Positions 22,732 to 35,095 of a stretch of 64,000 bases of DNA are shown piece after piece (within the stretch, counting starts at the first letter, position 1; every line of letters starts with the position of its first letter). The translations under genes were made by a program, and so were the position numbers. The notes beneath the pieces were generated by a model. That model did not search any database, was not told the origin of the DNA, and saw only the letters and a program-made list of their open reading frames with translations. Origin of the DNA: Dichomitus squalens LYAD-421 SS1 (lineage: Eukaryota; Basidiomycota; Agaricomycetes; Polyporales; Polyporaceae). The stretch is from the NCBI RefSeq assembly GCF_000275845.1, contig NW_006766883.1, forward strand, positions 1,759,163 through 1,823,162. Direction: 5' to 3'.

Positions 22732-24488
22732 CTAACAGGTCGCATATATCCTATCGAGCTCATCCCTGAACTTCTCCTCGACCGCCTTGCGACGGATGTT
22801 GCCCTTGGTCGCGGTGCGGGGGAGGGTACCGGCGGGGACGACCACCACGAACGCGGCGGACACGATCCGCTCGTGCACGTAGCGACGGGCGTGGAAGTGC
22901 CGCGTGCGGCGGATGATGTCGCGCTTGAGCTTCTCCGCGTCCAAGTCGCCCTTGGGCTCGACGAAGAGCGCGGGGGATGGGCGGCCGTTGCCGACTACGA
23001 TGCAGGCGGCGACGATGTCGGCGCATGTCGCGAGCACGTTCTCCTCGATCGCCTTGGTGTCGCAGCGCAGGGCGGTCGCAGACTTGATCCAGTCGTCGTC
23101 GCGTCCGCGGGAGACGTACCGCCCTGGCGCGACCTCCAGGAACAGGTCGCCGGTGTGGTAGTGTCCGTCAGGGTGGCGCAGCGAGGGGTGAGGGCAGTCA
23201 CCAGAGTGGGAGAGGATGACGAGCTCAAGCAGCCTCTGGTTGGCGTCTGCGTATCCCGTCTCCGACTTGCTTGTCTCGGCGTCGCGCTCGGTGGAGGGAG
23301 TAACGGGGCGGAACTCGTATGCGGTGCCCTCGATGACATGCAGGTGGGCGGCGTCCTTCCCCCTCCCACCGACGGAGAGCATCATCGCCCCGACCTCTGT
23401 GCTGCCGAAGCAGTTCTTGATGAGGATGCCATTGGCGTATGCCCACGCTTCCTCCTCGGCAGCGAGAGGTAGCCCAGTGTACAGAAGCTCGTCGAGGGAC
23501 TTGAGGGCAGCAAGAAGGGCGGGATTTGAGCGTGCGTTGCGGAGATGGGTGCCGAGGAAGGACGCGAACTGGTTCAGGCGGTTCAGACCGCAGCGGCGGA
23601 TCATGTCCAGGAGCTCAACCGAAGAGAAGGGGAGCTGCGTGGGCTGGACAGTGCACGAGCCGTGCTGGAGGAAGCCCATGAGCATGAACGTCTGCCCGAT
23701 GTGGGACATCGACCCTCTGTGATCCCAACAAGCGTCAATGCCAGTACGGGATGAGACTTGAAACAGTTCTCTGAAGGCAACTCACATCCAGACGGTGACA
23801 TCTTGCCTTTCTGAGCTGCGAGGGCGAGTGACGTGCGCCGCTTTCTGGACGGTGGCATTCACCCAGTCCGCAGTGCAAGGGACGAGCTTGGGGCTGCCAG
23901 AGGTAGACCCCGAGGTGTGGTAGATCATGACAATCTCATCGCCGTTTGACGGCACCCAGAGAGGTGGCAGAACTGCGTCACTGACGTCTATCGAGCGGAT
24001 GTCGACAGCAAGCTCGGCGGGTATGGGGCAGTTGACGACAATGGATGCAAAGGCAGGATCGAATACCAACGCCTGTGCGCCGGCTCGGTGGAGGAGCTCG
24101 TAGACCACGTCAGGGCTTGGCAGCCGAAGGGAGAAGAGCTGCGGGATATACCCTGCCCTTGCAATGCCGTAGACGTGGAGGACGTCCAGGTACGTTGTGC
24201 CGCCAAGCCTGCGGAGATGGTTAGTTGGGTTGCGCCCGCAGCGGAATCGTCATAGACTGACCAGAGACCAACTATGGAACGGCTTGGAAGCCCGTGCGCA
24301 GAGAGCGTGCGAGCCCAGTGTCGTGCAGACCGTTCGACGTCGAGAAGGAACTGCTCGTAAGAGACAGAGACCCATTCCTCGACGACAGTCTTGTCGATAG
24401 CAGACGATCGGGGAAGCTTGAAAGCAGGAGAGGAGGAGTAGAGTGCAGCTGACTGCTCGAGAACCGTGAGGTGGGTCCTGTAGCTCAT
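22732..24488 (-). CDS. Stand-alone adenylate-forming enzyme (ANL superfamily), copy 2
   Basis: Predicted 544 aa; exons 24488-24262, 24208-23786, 23716-22732. It is a close paralogue of the gene at 11500-13284: same start (SYRTHLTVLEQ), same two intron positions, first exons both 227 nt, and the same motif series (HTSGSTSGSPK, FGSTEVG, HTGDLF, GRDDDWIKSA, RTATKGNIRR with the catalytic Lys). It too ends directly after the C-terminal subdomain, with no carrier-protein domain. The region between the P-loop and FGSTEVG motifs has diverged, so substrate choice may differ. ORFs on the opposite strand across exon 3 are GC-rich shadows. Confidence 0.85.
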
Positions 24489-24552
24489 TGTGAGTCGGGT
24501 TGTTGTCTGAGGGGCTGGTGTTCTATCCAAACGACTCATAGTTGTACGCACC

Positions 24553-24558
24553 TTTATA
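24553..24558 (-). promoter_or_regulatory. TATA box of adenylating-enzyme gene 2
   Basis: TATAAA on the minus strand about 65 bp upstream of the ATG at 24488, mirroring the TATA box of copy 1. Confidence 0.5.
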
Positions 24559-25957
24559 GGGAAGGATGGGATACGGGCACACCACCAGAGTGCAAGAGCT
24601 ATGCGAGGCGGTATACGTGTCAGACGAAACAGTCGAAACGTCAGTCCGTTCGATATGGGAGTTCCGCTGGTAAATTGGACAGACGGCCAGACAGGGACGT
24701 CGGGCGGAGGTGATGACGGTGTCGGATTTGTGCTGTGCACGCCCTCACATCCGGCGGAAGCTCATTCAGTACAATTTAGGGCAGAGAAATTATTGCGGCT
24801 ATCAGTGGAGAGGTAGAAGAGCGTCTCATGGGCCGGCTCCGCGTACTAGAGAATGCCATTAGCATTCCGGATCGGAGGACGAGGGAGGAATAGAAGACAC
24901 TTGCCCCGCAGGAATCAGGTACAGGTAATGGGAGAAGCAAGCACCTGAGATCTCATCTGAAAGCCGCCCCCGCTAGTGGATTGACAGCGCTTGGCGAACG
25001 AGAATGCCACACAGCCTGACAGTCATTGCTCAATAAACCGTGACTCTTGATGTTGACGGGTTGGGTACAGGTCTCTTCGACGTTGAGGCTGCCGGTGGCA
25101 TGACTAGGGATGTCATCCCAGTTATGACTCGTTGACTACTGCCATCTGGGACCGTGCTGTCTCACGCAAAGACAAGGAGGGGGCTGGTCGAAAGTCAGGA
25201 GCTGGAGGATGGCTGGATGGCGGAGTGTTGGGAACCCGATCGGTCGACTGCCCTGATCTGAACACGGATCGTGGCTGATGCCGATCAGGAGATGGGGAGG
25301 GCGATCGCGCTTGGGAGTCGCCTCGGACTGAACGCTTCTCTTCAGTGCTCTCTGTCCAGACTCCGGCGGTTTCTGCCAGCGCTCGCACGTTGCATGCTTC
25401 TCTGAACATTCTTCGGCGAGAGCGCGCGCAATTTGACGAGCGGAAGCTCGGTGAATCCGTTCCAGCCTGTGTTGCGGCCTCTCCACGATGCTCGCCACGG
25501 CACCAGTTTGGACATACGCTGCCCATCCTTCGCGCAGCCCCCGACTCTGCGTCCATCCCGACCCGACAGCGTCGGGAGGCTGCCCATGTCAGCGCGCCGG
25601 GCGATGTTCGTACGCTACGGTCGGGACGCCAGCCAACTTGTGCAGGCCCGGTATTCGGGACCCGGCACAACACCCACTGCCGGAGGATCGTTCCACGCAA
25701 AAGAATGTGACGCGCACAGGTAGGGCGCACAGAGCAGGTATGTTTCTATATACATGTATGTACGTACGACATGCATCTGCATGACCGACGACTGCTAATG
25801 TATCTCTTATCTCGGTATGTCCCAACAAATGTGGCGCACTGGCCTCTGGCTGACCTTACTTTCCAGGATTCAGCGGGTGGTTGCTGTGTCTATGACGGCT
25901 TTCGAGCCCTTTACTATTGCTTCATCATCTATGCGACCCATTCTCCAATGAAACAAT

Positions 25958-26680
25958 AGGGGTAGTCAAAGATGGCGGTTCGGAGGACGGTTCGTCGAGC
26001 GATTCTGCAGCGATTCTGTCAAAGGGAATCGTCCTGGATTCGTGTGGGCACTTTGACCACCCCACGTTTCTACGGGTCGATTCCAGGGCAGATTCTTGAG
26101 TCGGTCAGGCCTTCGGGCGTCTGTGATATCAAAATCAGGTAATCCTCGCGTGATGGTTCCTCTCCGCGTGCCGCGTTGCTCTTCCCCCTACTATGCTTCG
26201 TTACAGCTCTTGGGACCTCAGAGAAAATATATCCATTTCATCAACAAGACACACGGCGCACTTGATTCCCGGTCTTCGTGCCAGAGCCAGCAGAAGGTTG
26301 CCAAGTGAGACGGCCAGACTTTTTGAAAGTAGGGTTTTCGGTCTGATCGGACATTTCAAGGTGGAGGGAATCTGTAGACCGGCAATTCTGATAAAAGTAG
26401 AGAAGCGGCAAGCTTGCAGTAGGGCCATGGTCGCTCGTAAGACGTGCTAAGACAAACCCCAAAAAAATTTGGACATATAACCTATTTTAAGAGGGCTTAT
26501 CCGAGGTTGGGCTGAGGGAATCGAGTGCAGAGAATCGCGATTCGGGTGGGCGGTGCTCCTCCAGACTCGCACCGGCGATTCGACGCGATTCTGCCAGAAT
26601 CGCGGATTCCCCCCTTCTCGAATCGTCTCCCGAATCGTTCCCTCGAATCGTCCACCGAATCGCCATCTTTGACTACCCCT
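25958..26680. mobile_element. Non-autonomous DNA transposon with terminal inverted repeats
   Basis: A 723-bp element whose ends are inverted copies. The left end AGGGGTAGTCAAAGATGGCG (25958-25977) matches the reverse complement of 26661-26680 exactly, and over 37 bp the two ends agree at 34 positions. Many CGATTC/GAATCG motifs crowd both subterminal zones (about 25981-26095 and 26525-26665). Flanks can be read as a TA duplication around GGGGTAGTC...GACTACCCC or as AAT around AGGGG...CCCCT. No transposase ORF inside. TA duplication would suit a Tc1/mariner-type MITE; family unproven. Confidence 0.85.
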
Positions 26681-26972
26681 AATGATTCACGCTGGACCTA
26701 CTCTGTTCGACAAGTCTCTTCTGTCATCCCTGGACGCTATGCAGGCACGGCGGGAAAACCACCCTCCCCGTGTCGATAGTCTCAACGTCTCTGATGAACG
26801 GTCAGAGCTCAACTCCCCGATTATTACTCACGTCGCACCTTTTGGGGCCCATCTACTCCATGAAGGACGGATGCCATCTTTCTTCCTCCCTGCGACGCGT
26901 CAGAGTCCCTGATTTGCGTTCCTCGACGTCTCCGAGGAACAGTTCCCTGTCGTCCGTGTCTCTAGCCTCTTC

Positions 26973-26995
26973 ACGAACACGAACACGAACACGAA
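26973..26995. repeat. (ACGAAC)n short tandem repeat
   Basis: About 3.5 copies of ACGAAC in non-coding sequence right of the TIR element. Confidence 0.8.
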
Positions 26996-28004
26996 GCTGT
27001 CGATCCTTCGGGTCCTCCTATTCCCCATCGCGAAGCTGTCCTGCAACAACCATCGCTCCCCATGCCTCGCCAGTCTCGTGGTATGATTTATCATCGTACA
27101 TCGAGCTCCGCACGCACTATATCACAAAACCACGGCCTGCCCTGACATGCCGGCTCTGAACCGACGTGGTTCTTGCTCCCACTTGCACAGTAGAAGCGGG
27201 CGCGCCCCGCTGGAGCCAGGCGCGTGCAATAAACGTCTCTTCGTTGGCGACAACACGAAAGCGCGGCGGGGTAATCGACACTGACGTCGAGCGGCCCGGG
27301 GGGTCTACCAACGCCCTTCATTCATTTCCGTCTGATTGCGCACCCTGCCTTCCTATCGTGAGTCATCCGTTCTCGCTGACAGTGTATCATCCCGACCACA
27401 GACCGACCACAGCCCGTGTCGTGAACCACTTGATCCGTATTAGGAAACATACCACAGCCCACTGCGCGCGCCCATGAACAGAATTCTCTCGAAGAACGCC
27501 GAGTGGTCATTTCCCTTGTTTTAGTGCACAACCGGTGGTGCATATAGAGAGCCCCCAGGGCTTCTTGTCCGCAAACCCGCCCCTTGCCCTATCCCACACT
27601 CGGTGGCTTTGTTCCTGTTCCACACAATGCGAGTTCCTGGGCGGTGATCATCCAACAGAGAAGTCACCCCCAAACGCAGCTCGTGAGGCAATCTCATGAC
27701 CAGCGGACTTCGCACACGATCTGGTCTGGTGAGCGAAGGTACGGGTGAGGGATGTCTATATCTGCGGAGCCTATCGCGCACTGAATATGGTACATAGAGT
27801 TACAGGGCCAGTCGGTATCAACAAACAGATAATGATAGAAGTAAAACAGGCCTCGAAGCCTCGACCAGCCCGAGGAGGGGTATATCACAACATCGGTGCC
27901 TCGAGCACACACGGTGTGCCAGGCCCAACGCCCATAAGAATAAGAGGGTCAAGGACCCGGAGAACGCAATGCACCCGCTCGTCCGTCGCTCGCCCGCATA
28001 CAGT

Positions 28005-29531
28005 TCACGCCTGGGTCTGGCCATGCGTCGTCTCAGTCTGTCCAGCTGGAACAGCCGCCGGGGCGCTCGCGCTCTCGCGAGTGGCGTTAGCCGCCGCCTT
28101 CTCCGCCGACAGGCTCTCCGACTCGGCCTCCTTGGACGTGGCGCCCAGGCGCAGGTCGCGGCAGTACTCGCGCAGGCGCCGCACGGCGTCCGCGCTCTCG
28201 CCAGAAAGCTCCTCCGCGACGCGCGACTTGGTCGATTGGACGCCGATGTCGAGCGCGTCCGCGAGGTCGTTCACGGTGCTGACCGTGATCTCGCTCAGGT
28301 GCTGGTAGAAGCCTGTCTGGCCGCGCTGCACGCGGAGGTTGAGGAAGTCCTCGAGCGCGGAGCACATGTCCACCACGTCGTCCTTGTGGCACTCGACCGA
28401 GAGACTCTCCACGGGGGAGTCCGAGAGGGTCGCGAGCGTGTCGACGACGTTCTCGACGGGGAAGAGGGGCGTGAGGTGGACCTTGCGGAGCTTCTTGAGC
28501 GGGCGCGGGGTGTCGGGCTTGGCGTGGGCGAACGTCTGCGGCGTGAGCGCGGTGTTGAGCGCGCACTCGTCCACGGTGTGGCCGATGGTGCCCATGATGC
28601 GCTCGGTGCAGATGCGGTTGTAGTCATGCGATTCGTGGTAGCAGCTCCCCAAGTCCAAGATCTCAAGCGAACACGCAACGGGTGTGGTGGCCCAGTGGGG
28701 GTCGCCGAGGTGGGTATCGCGGATACGAAGGCTCTTAAGGACGGGGAGGCGGAGGAGAGAGGGGAGGCGCAGCTCGTGTCCGAGCACGGGGTGGTCGGGG
28801 ATGTCGTCGTCTCCTCTGACGACCGGAACGAAGGGGCGAGCACCGACGAGGTCGGGGGCATGGAGTGCCGAGCGGGTGACACGGTCGAGCGAGAGGTGGC
28901 GGAGGTTGGGGACGGAGGCAGCGATGGAGACAATGAGCCGCTCGCTCCTGTGCGCCGATATGCCGCTGGTCAGTGGACGCCGTCAAACAAAGAGTGACAG
29001 GGAGAACGTACAGAGGGAAGCGTGCCTCATCGCCGCAGTGATCGATGCACAACGAATCCAGCGCGGACAGCTCTTCGAAGCAGGGTATCACAGCCTTTGC
29101 CAAAGACGCGGCCAGGCTCAGCGTCAGCTGCTCCACCTGCGTGCAGTATGGCAGCACCTCGGTGAGCGCGTCCGTAACACGGATGGGCGGCGACGATGGG
29201 CTGGCTTTCTGCTGCGCCTTGGCCCGTTTGGTGCAGATGGTCAGTTGGCGGATGTGTCGGTTGTAAGATTTTGGGACAGAGATCGCATATTGGTGGAGCG
29301 CTTCAGCGCTTCTGATGTTGACGCACTGTGAGATGTGAGCTATACTGTACGCAGCGAGGAGAATACGATAGGACTTACACGGAAGAGAGCGGGCACAGAA
29401 AGCTGGTAACACTCATGACTGACTTTCGAAAACGCATGAACATCGTGAAGATCGAGTTGATCGACGATGGAGAGCTTCATCTCTGCTGGAAGGACAGTCC
29501 AGCAAGCACTGGGGATGGCGGTGGAGGACAT
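28005..29531 (-). CDS. F-box-like protein with leucine-rich C-terminus
   Basis: Predicted 469 aa; exons 29531-29379, 29325-29012, 28947-28005. Residues about 11-50 (WTVLPAEMKLSIVDQLDLHD...CYQLSVPALFR) form a short F-box of the basidiomycete type, which would recruit Skp1 in an SCF ubiquitin ligase. The rest has irregular Leu-rich segments (LTEVLPYCTQVEQLTLSLAA, LPVLKSLRIRDTHLGD, CSLEILDLGSCY) and ends in a charged, Ala-rich tail. Substrate unknown. The exon 3 region is GC-rich and open in several frames; this frame is the only one continuous with the F-box. Confidence 0.75.
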
Positions 29532-32500
29532 GATGGGCTCGTGAGAGACAGAGCAAGGCTGGAGTAGAGGGCTTCAGGGCTGGAGGAGGGCTTTGGTGAT
29601 GATGAGAGGAACGGATGAGGAGGCTGCAGCCTTATAGTGTTTGGAGAACTAAGCGAACCACCGAAGAGGTCGGAGTGCACGTTGTTTGCAGAAATCCGGC
29701 ATCACGGACCTAAGCGCTGCTGCACGCCCCTTCCCGCGCGTCCACCCCCTCGAGCCCATCTTGACAATACTCCGCCTGCTTATTTTCTCTCCGATGTGCC
29801 CTCGCAGACGCTTCTCTGACATCTCGCCATCAAGCTCCTGCTCTGCGCCAGCGCCAGCCTCCTGCCTCCTACTCCCGTTCCTCCCCTCCTGGCCCTGCCA
29901 TCATCGTCAGTGTCCCTTTGGACGCCGCATGTCCCGCCGGATATCCGACAGAAACAGATCCGCCACCGGGACGACAATCCCGCGTGCGTGCCACTATCTG
30001 GGACGGTGCGTATCGTGGCGAGCCCTGTGCGCTAATCCATATGCGGCCATGATCATCCTCAACTGTACGTCTCCTTGGTCGACGGAACAGGGCTCAGCCC
30101 AATCAAAGCCTATGCTCCGGCCATCCCATCCCCAACTCCCTGCTACGGAAGCCCATAGATCCCAAGGCGGCTGCTCGCGAGGCCTCATCGGAGTGTACTG
30201 GTTCGTCGCCAACGCCTCCTTGCCTGCGTGTTCCGATGACCGCTCGCGGGCGTCCTACGCGTTCCATCACCACGGCCTCTACACATCCTCCGGCTTGTGT
30301 ATCCCATCGCGTGCAGTCCATCAAGTTTCCTGCACACATTGACAGATGCATATCGCGATGTGGGCCATCCGCGGCTGTCGGGTAGCCTATCGACCAGGGC
30401 GTCCTCCCTCAGTCACCGGAATGGTATCTTCCCGCTCCCATGTATCACGGCTGTCTCCTGGAAGACGGCTGGTAAATCCTTCCTACATTGTCAGCTTCCC
30501 GGCGTAGTAGGCTCGGTGCATGCGTTCGCCATGCCTGTGGCTCGTGGACCCGCCGGTAACGGTCTCTAGTCCGCGATGACGCATGTGGCCTTTTGACATT
30601 GGCAGGCTTCTTACGGTGTTCTCGGAGGAAATATCATAGGAGACCGAGAAGAGCACATTGCGTCGCAGCGTCCTCATGTGCGGCCATGCTACGCTGCTTC
30701 TTCCGCAGCATGACTGGTCTGATTCACTTTGAGCCCCGATGACAGGGCTTCATTATCCGGACTCGTCGCCCGTTGGTTTCATAGTGGACCGTATAGTACC
30801 ACAGCCCTCCCGTACGCCCAATCCAGCTAATGGTGTCCATACGGTCGCAGACTCTCAGCTACGTTTTCCAATTTGCGAGGTGCATGGCCGACATAGGAGC
30901 CGACATTGAAACAAATTTGTGGTACACGGCTCCTGACACATCGGATGCCTTGGCTCGGTCTTTCCAGCGACAGCAAAACGGCAAGGACATGCTGACAGGC
31001 CGACGTGAATGGGACAAGCGTCGGCCGTACGGCGGAAGTTATACGGCGTTGGCACAAAACGTGCGTGCTGTCCGGTTTCGGCTCAAACGCCGCTCGTCGG
31101 GCCCTTTCGTCCACCGTTGGCCGCGCTGAATACTTCGCTGCAGCGGGGCGCCATGGCTACTCGCCGGTCTGCGTCATCGGGAGCGACTGCTGCAGGCGTA
31201 CCTGTGAGGATCCGTTGGCCCTCGGGCGCAGGAGCTGCTTATGGTAATGTTTGGGTGGCGGAGTGGAGGCGCGTCAATGTCTCGACGCCAGCTCTCCGAT
31301 CCTCATCGGAATTCGAGAAGGTTGGGACACATGGAGCACGCCCTGAGAGACAGGACGTGCCAATTTCGGCGATCTGGGCTCATCTCCAGAAACCCTCCCC
31401 TCCGCGCATACACTTGTCCTTACCCTTTGTACGATCAAAGTTTCGGCTGTGTCCTCACCTAGACGTTGTCCTTTACTTCATCCGTTGAATGGACAAAGCC
31501 TAGGAGCCGTACGTATCCGCTTTGCATCGGCGGTGGATGCAAGTGTCTCCATTACCGCAGGCCAAAGGCGGCAGCGCGACTCAGCCTCGCCGTCTCTGCG
31601 TGCACCCTATGTTCTACGTATGATTCTCTGTGCCCGGGGCCACTGTACTTGTAGCGCCACCACCCAAATACCCCGATATCGGATCGACAGATCCACTGGT
31701 GCGATCGCAGCCAACCTTATATGTGAGTGGCGTTCATCTGCGCAAGCGGCGTGCGCCGACGCCGACGATCAACTCTTCCAGCCCTACAGACGCGGTCCGC
31801 CCGCCCACCGGCGACGGTCGTCGTTGGATCGCTATCTGGCCACGAAACCCACGAACCACCGATCGCCCAACGGGCTGGAACCTGGGGCCCCAGGGAGCGC
31901 GTCCTGCCGCGTCTTTGCCACAGATGAAGATCCGAGTCCGGGGCTGTCGGATGTATGATATACATAGCCAGCGACGGCGCATCATCTCGCAGAGCGCTGC
32001 TCTCTCCCATCACCATGACGAGCCTCGCGAAGCAGCAGATATCACTGTCCGTCATCTGCACATCTCTCAATCTCCCTCACCGCGTTCGGAGGAGATGAAC
32101 TCGGGGCGAGCTGTGCATCCCGCGTCGGGGGCTGATCCGCTTTCGGCGGCGACAATCGCCTGTCCTGGCGATCCCAGCAGACAGCGCCACTGTCCATTCG
32201 ACGCCTCGGAGAGACACGTCGCGGTGTAGCAAGCGCAAGGATCCTCTGTAACGATCCACTCGGCCACAACGTGCACATCCTCCTCAGGACGCCCAGCTGC
32301 ACGTTCCCCAGGGTCCGTCCCACATGCCCTCCTTGCCTTTCCGTTATACCTGGAACACGCATAGTGTCCATCGCTAGGCGTGCCACGCTCTCATCGGGAT
32401 GATACGCAGCAAAATCAATATCGCGCTCTCATCAAGTCTCCGAGCCCGAGCCCGGCGGTGTTGGTACATCTATATATATGGCTGTTTGCCTGTGTCGCTC

Positions 32501-33205
32501 TGTACCGCCTTGCTGCGATGTCGTGTATCTGTATTTCGTCTTACGTACCACCAACGTCCACCTTCTTATGCACGTTCTCGACTCAGGCAACCCTCATATA
32601 CAAACAAGTCTGGTTGTGGATTCGGATAGAACGCACTATACGAGCAGACCGCGGCATTGTTTGCGAGTGCGAGGCAATAACAACCAGGTCCACCATCTTT
32701 CCACATCTGATGGCGTTTCCTACTCACCGCGATGTAAATGAAATGCGGATGTATGTGTGGTCAAGACGACACCACGACCAATCCTGATAATACACGCCAC
32801 GGTCCCAGCACTGAGATTCGGCGGTAGACGAGAGTAATACAGGGGATGTGGGTAAGCCAGAGCCTGCGCCAATAGCGCAGATGGTAGCGGTGATAGTAAC
32901 GCGAACATGCACAAAAGTGTAAAGGAGAGATGTTGTGTTGACGTCAGGCAGCAGCGGAGGTGAATTGAACTCTAATGTCCTTGGTTTGTGTTCTGCGTTG
33001 AGCTATAATCGTACGTAGTACTGTAAGCCGATGGATGCGGGTGGTATGGGCAGCTTTGATACAGGGTGCTGGGCTAAACACTGGATGTGGACAGGAAGGG
33101 ATGTCGCGTAGAGAGGGGAAAGCATGTAGTATCATGCTGAGCAAACTAGAACCGCATCGCAAGAGAGGACAGATATAGATAGCACGAGGGCCATGGAGCG
33201 CTGCA
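29532..33205. other. Gene-poor interval
   Basis: About 3.7 kb between the F-box gene and srf1. ORFs of 60-218 codons occur on all frames but none shows a domain, codon periodicity I can judge, or plausible splicing into a family. No TIRs, LTRs or tRNA seen. Confidence 0.45.
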
Positions 33206-34792
33206 CTATGCAGATACTGTGGCGGCAGGGTGATACTTGACCTTCTCAAAGATTCGAAAGAGCGAAATGAAGAGGTTGAAGCAATACATCAGAAGACCAA
33301 CGCCCACCAAACAGATGAGGGCGACTTGGTCATCACATAATGTATCGCCGACGCCGCCTTCGAAGCCATTTACCCCATTAGGTAGGGTCGGACGCGGGAG
33401 CTGGCTGTACCAGGAGATGCTGGAGGGGGATGTGCAGGGTATCAAGGAAGTGAAGAAACCATCAAAAGAGAGTGCGAGCGCGGAGGACCACGCGCAAATG
33501 AAGACTACCTCCAGCAGAGTGTAGGCGAGTTTCCAGGACGTGTGCCAAAGACCCAGCGGGCGGCCAAAATATTCGAGCTAGCAGCTCAGGTGAGTAACTT
33601 CGACTGTAATCGCATGCGCTGGATTCAACATACGTATATGGCTATCATGACATGCACGAGCGTCAGGCTTGCGAAAATGATAACCACTGTTCTGTAGCTT
33701 GACATCAATTCACTGCCCGACTGGAAGGACTGATATAGCACTTACGGAGACGGGCCTAGGGCGCCAGTGACTCTAGCATGCTGCTCGATAATTCGGATTC
33801 GGATTGCAATTGCGAGCGCAGCCGTCGTGAGGGCGATGTTGCATATGCGGAAGAGCTGTGCCGAGTTGAGGATGAGGTAGGGAAGCAAGAGACCGAGGAA
33901 TATGGAGCACACCAATGGAACATAGACGTTGTACAGCATGTATGCCCGTAGCCGTTTCCGCCGTCTTTGCCACGACGTGAGCTTCTCGTCGTCGTGGCCC
34001 GAGCCTCCCTCGTGGTGCATCTGTCCGTCCATCGAGCTAGCATTGTTTGGGTGCGCTGACGTCCATGGTGTCTCCCAGCCCGGCGTGCGGTTCTGCGCGA
34101 GCGTGAACGTGAACGGCGCGTTGTTTGGGGGCATGTCAATCCGCAACCGGCTCCGGTTGCTCAGCCGGGGGGTTGCACCGGAATTGGACGACGCGTCCTG
34201 CTCGGGCTCACCGCGCAGCGTTGACGGGCTCCCTCCCTCTTCCTGGTCCTCCTGGGAACGCCGCAATACGGATGCGGTGAGCCATGGAATTGACATGGAG
34301 CGGGAACCGTCGCGCGGGCGCCTTGCGCGCTGAAGACTCGGCGACAGTGGAATGGAACCGGAGTCGGTGGGCCGATGCCGCGTGAATGCCCACCATCGCG
34401 AAGGGCCGGGGTCTTCGGGCGCCGCGGCAGACGAGGACTGGAAGGACGAAGCATCGGACGGACGGGTTGCGTTGAGGTGTGCAAACCTAGAGCCAGCGGA
34501 GGGTTCGTTTTCGTTCGGCGAGGGTGGCTCGTCTCTTGCCCAGGCTGCACGGATAAAGATGGGGTCAGCCGATAGGCATACATTCGGTATGGACGCAAAA
34601 TGAAGACGCGATGGGCGGATAAGGGGCGCGAGGAAGAGGAATGTACGCACGGGGTGCTGTGTTGATAAACTTCTTTCCGGACGAAGGCGCTGCCTTGGAG
34701 CTGTGGACAGAGAGATGCTTGGAGAAGGTGGAGGCTGACGAGGCGGAGGGCGGAGGAGGCTGCTGCTGGTGCTGGGAGGGGTCTGGGTTCAT
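33206..34792 (-). CDS. SRF1-like multi-pass membrane protein (regulator of phospholipase D)
   Basis: Predicted 456 aa; exons 34792-34651, 34544-33746, 33691-33634, 33577-33206. The first 220 residues are disordered and Ser/Pro/Gln-rich. Then come four or more membrane spans: YNVYVPLVCSIFLGLLLPYL, ALTTAALAIAIRIRI, TVVIIFASLTLVHVMIAIY and the C-terminal LICLVGVGLLMYCFNLFISL. The block LEYFGRPLGLWHTSWKLA followed by EVVFICAWSSALALSFD and the Cys-rich loop (IPCTSP, GDTLCDDQ) match fungal Srf1 proteins, which in yeast modulate phospholipase D Spo14. The start MNPDPSQ is preferred; an in-frame Met lies 55 codons upstream. Family call rests on the C-terminal half. Confidence 0.65.
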
Positions 34793-35095
34793 CGGGGTCG
34801 TAGGGGCATACGGCAAAGGAGAGCAAAGGTCGACAGCAGGCTTTGGGGGCGGAGAGATGGGGCACCGCGCAGTGCAGCGCCGCTGTCGCTTTCGAACTGG
34901 CGGGAGAGAGACAGAACCATATGCCTCGGTCACGGGGCTCCTTTCCTCTCTTGGCACTCCGCCGCCAATCGCTCACCCTCGGCACATCGCACGCGCCCGG
35001 CGTCCGGTTTGCCTCTGGCCATATTCATCCGTGACTTGCAACTCGGACTGGCCTGCTGCACTCGGTACTAGCACACACTCCGCTGCCACCCAAGC
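34793..35095. promoter_or_regulatory. Shared divergent promoter region, srf1 / NIP30 gene
   Basis: 303 bp between two divergent start codons; GC-rich, no TATA box apparent. Confidence 0.4.

Larger units (their letters stand above)
24489..28004. other. Gene-poor interval with a transposon
   Basis: About 3.5 kb without a recognisable gene. It contains the TIR element at 25958-26680 and a short (ACGAAC)n run at 26973-26995. ORFs around 25100-25730 and 26700-27160 are overlapping on several frames and match no family I know. Confidence 0.5.

Noticed and set aside
11500..24488. Secondary-metabolite gene cluster around the two adenylating enzymes
   Set aside because: The genes between them are ribosome biogenesis, DNA repair, a transporter and a scaffold protein. 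No synthase, P450 or pathway regulator is present.
27969..28997. 342-codon plus ORF antisense to the F-box gene
   Set aside because: Arg/Val/Glu-rich composition is typical of the reverse strand of GC-rich exons; the minus frame splices to an F-box.
31630..32229. 199-codon plus ORF
   Set aside because: Pro/Arg-rich, no domain, overlapped by equally long frames on both strands.
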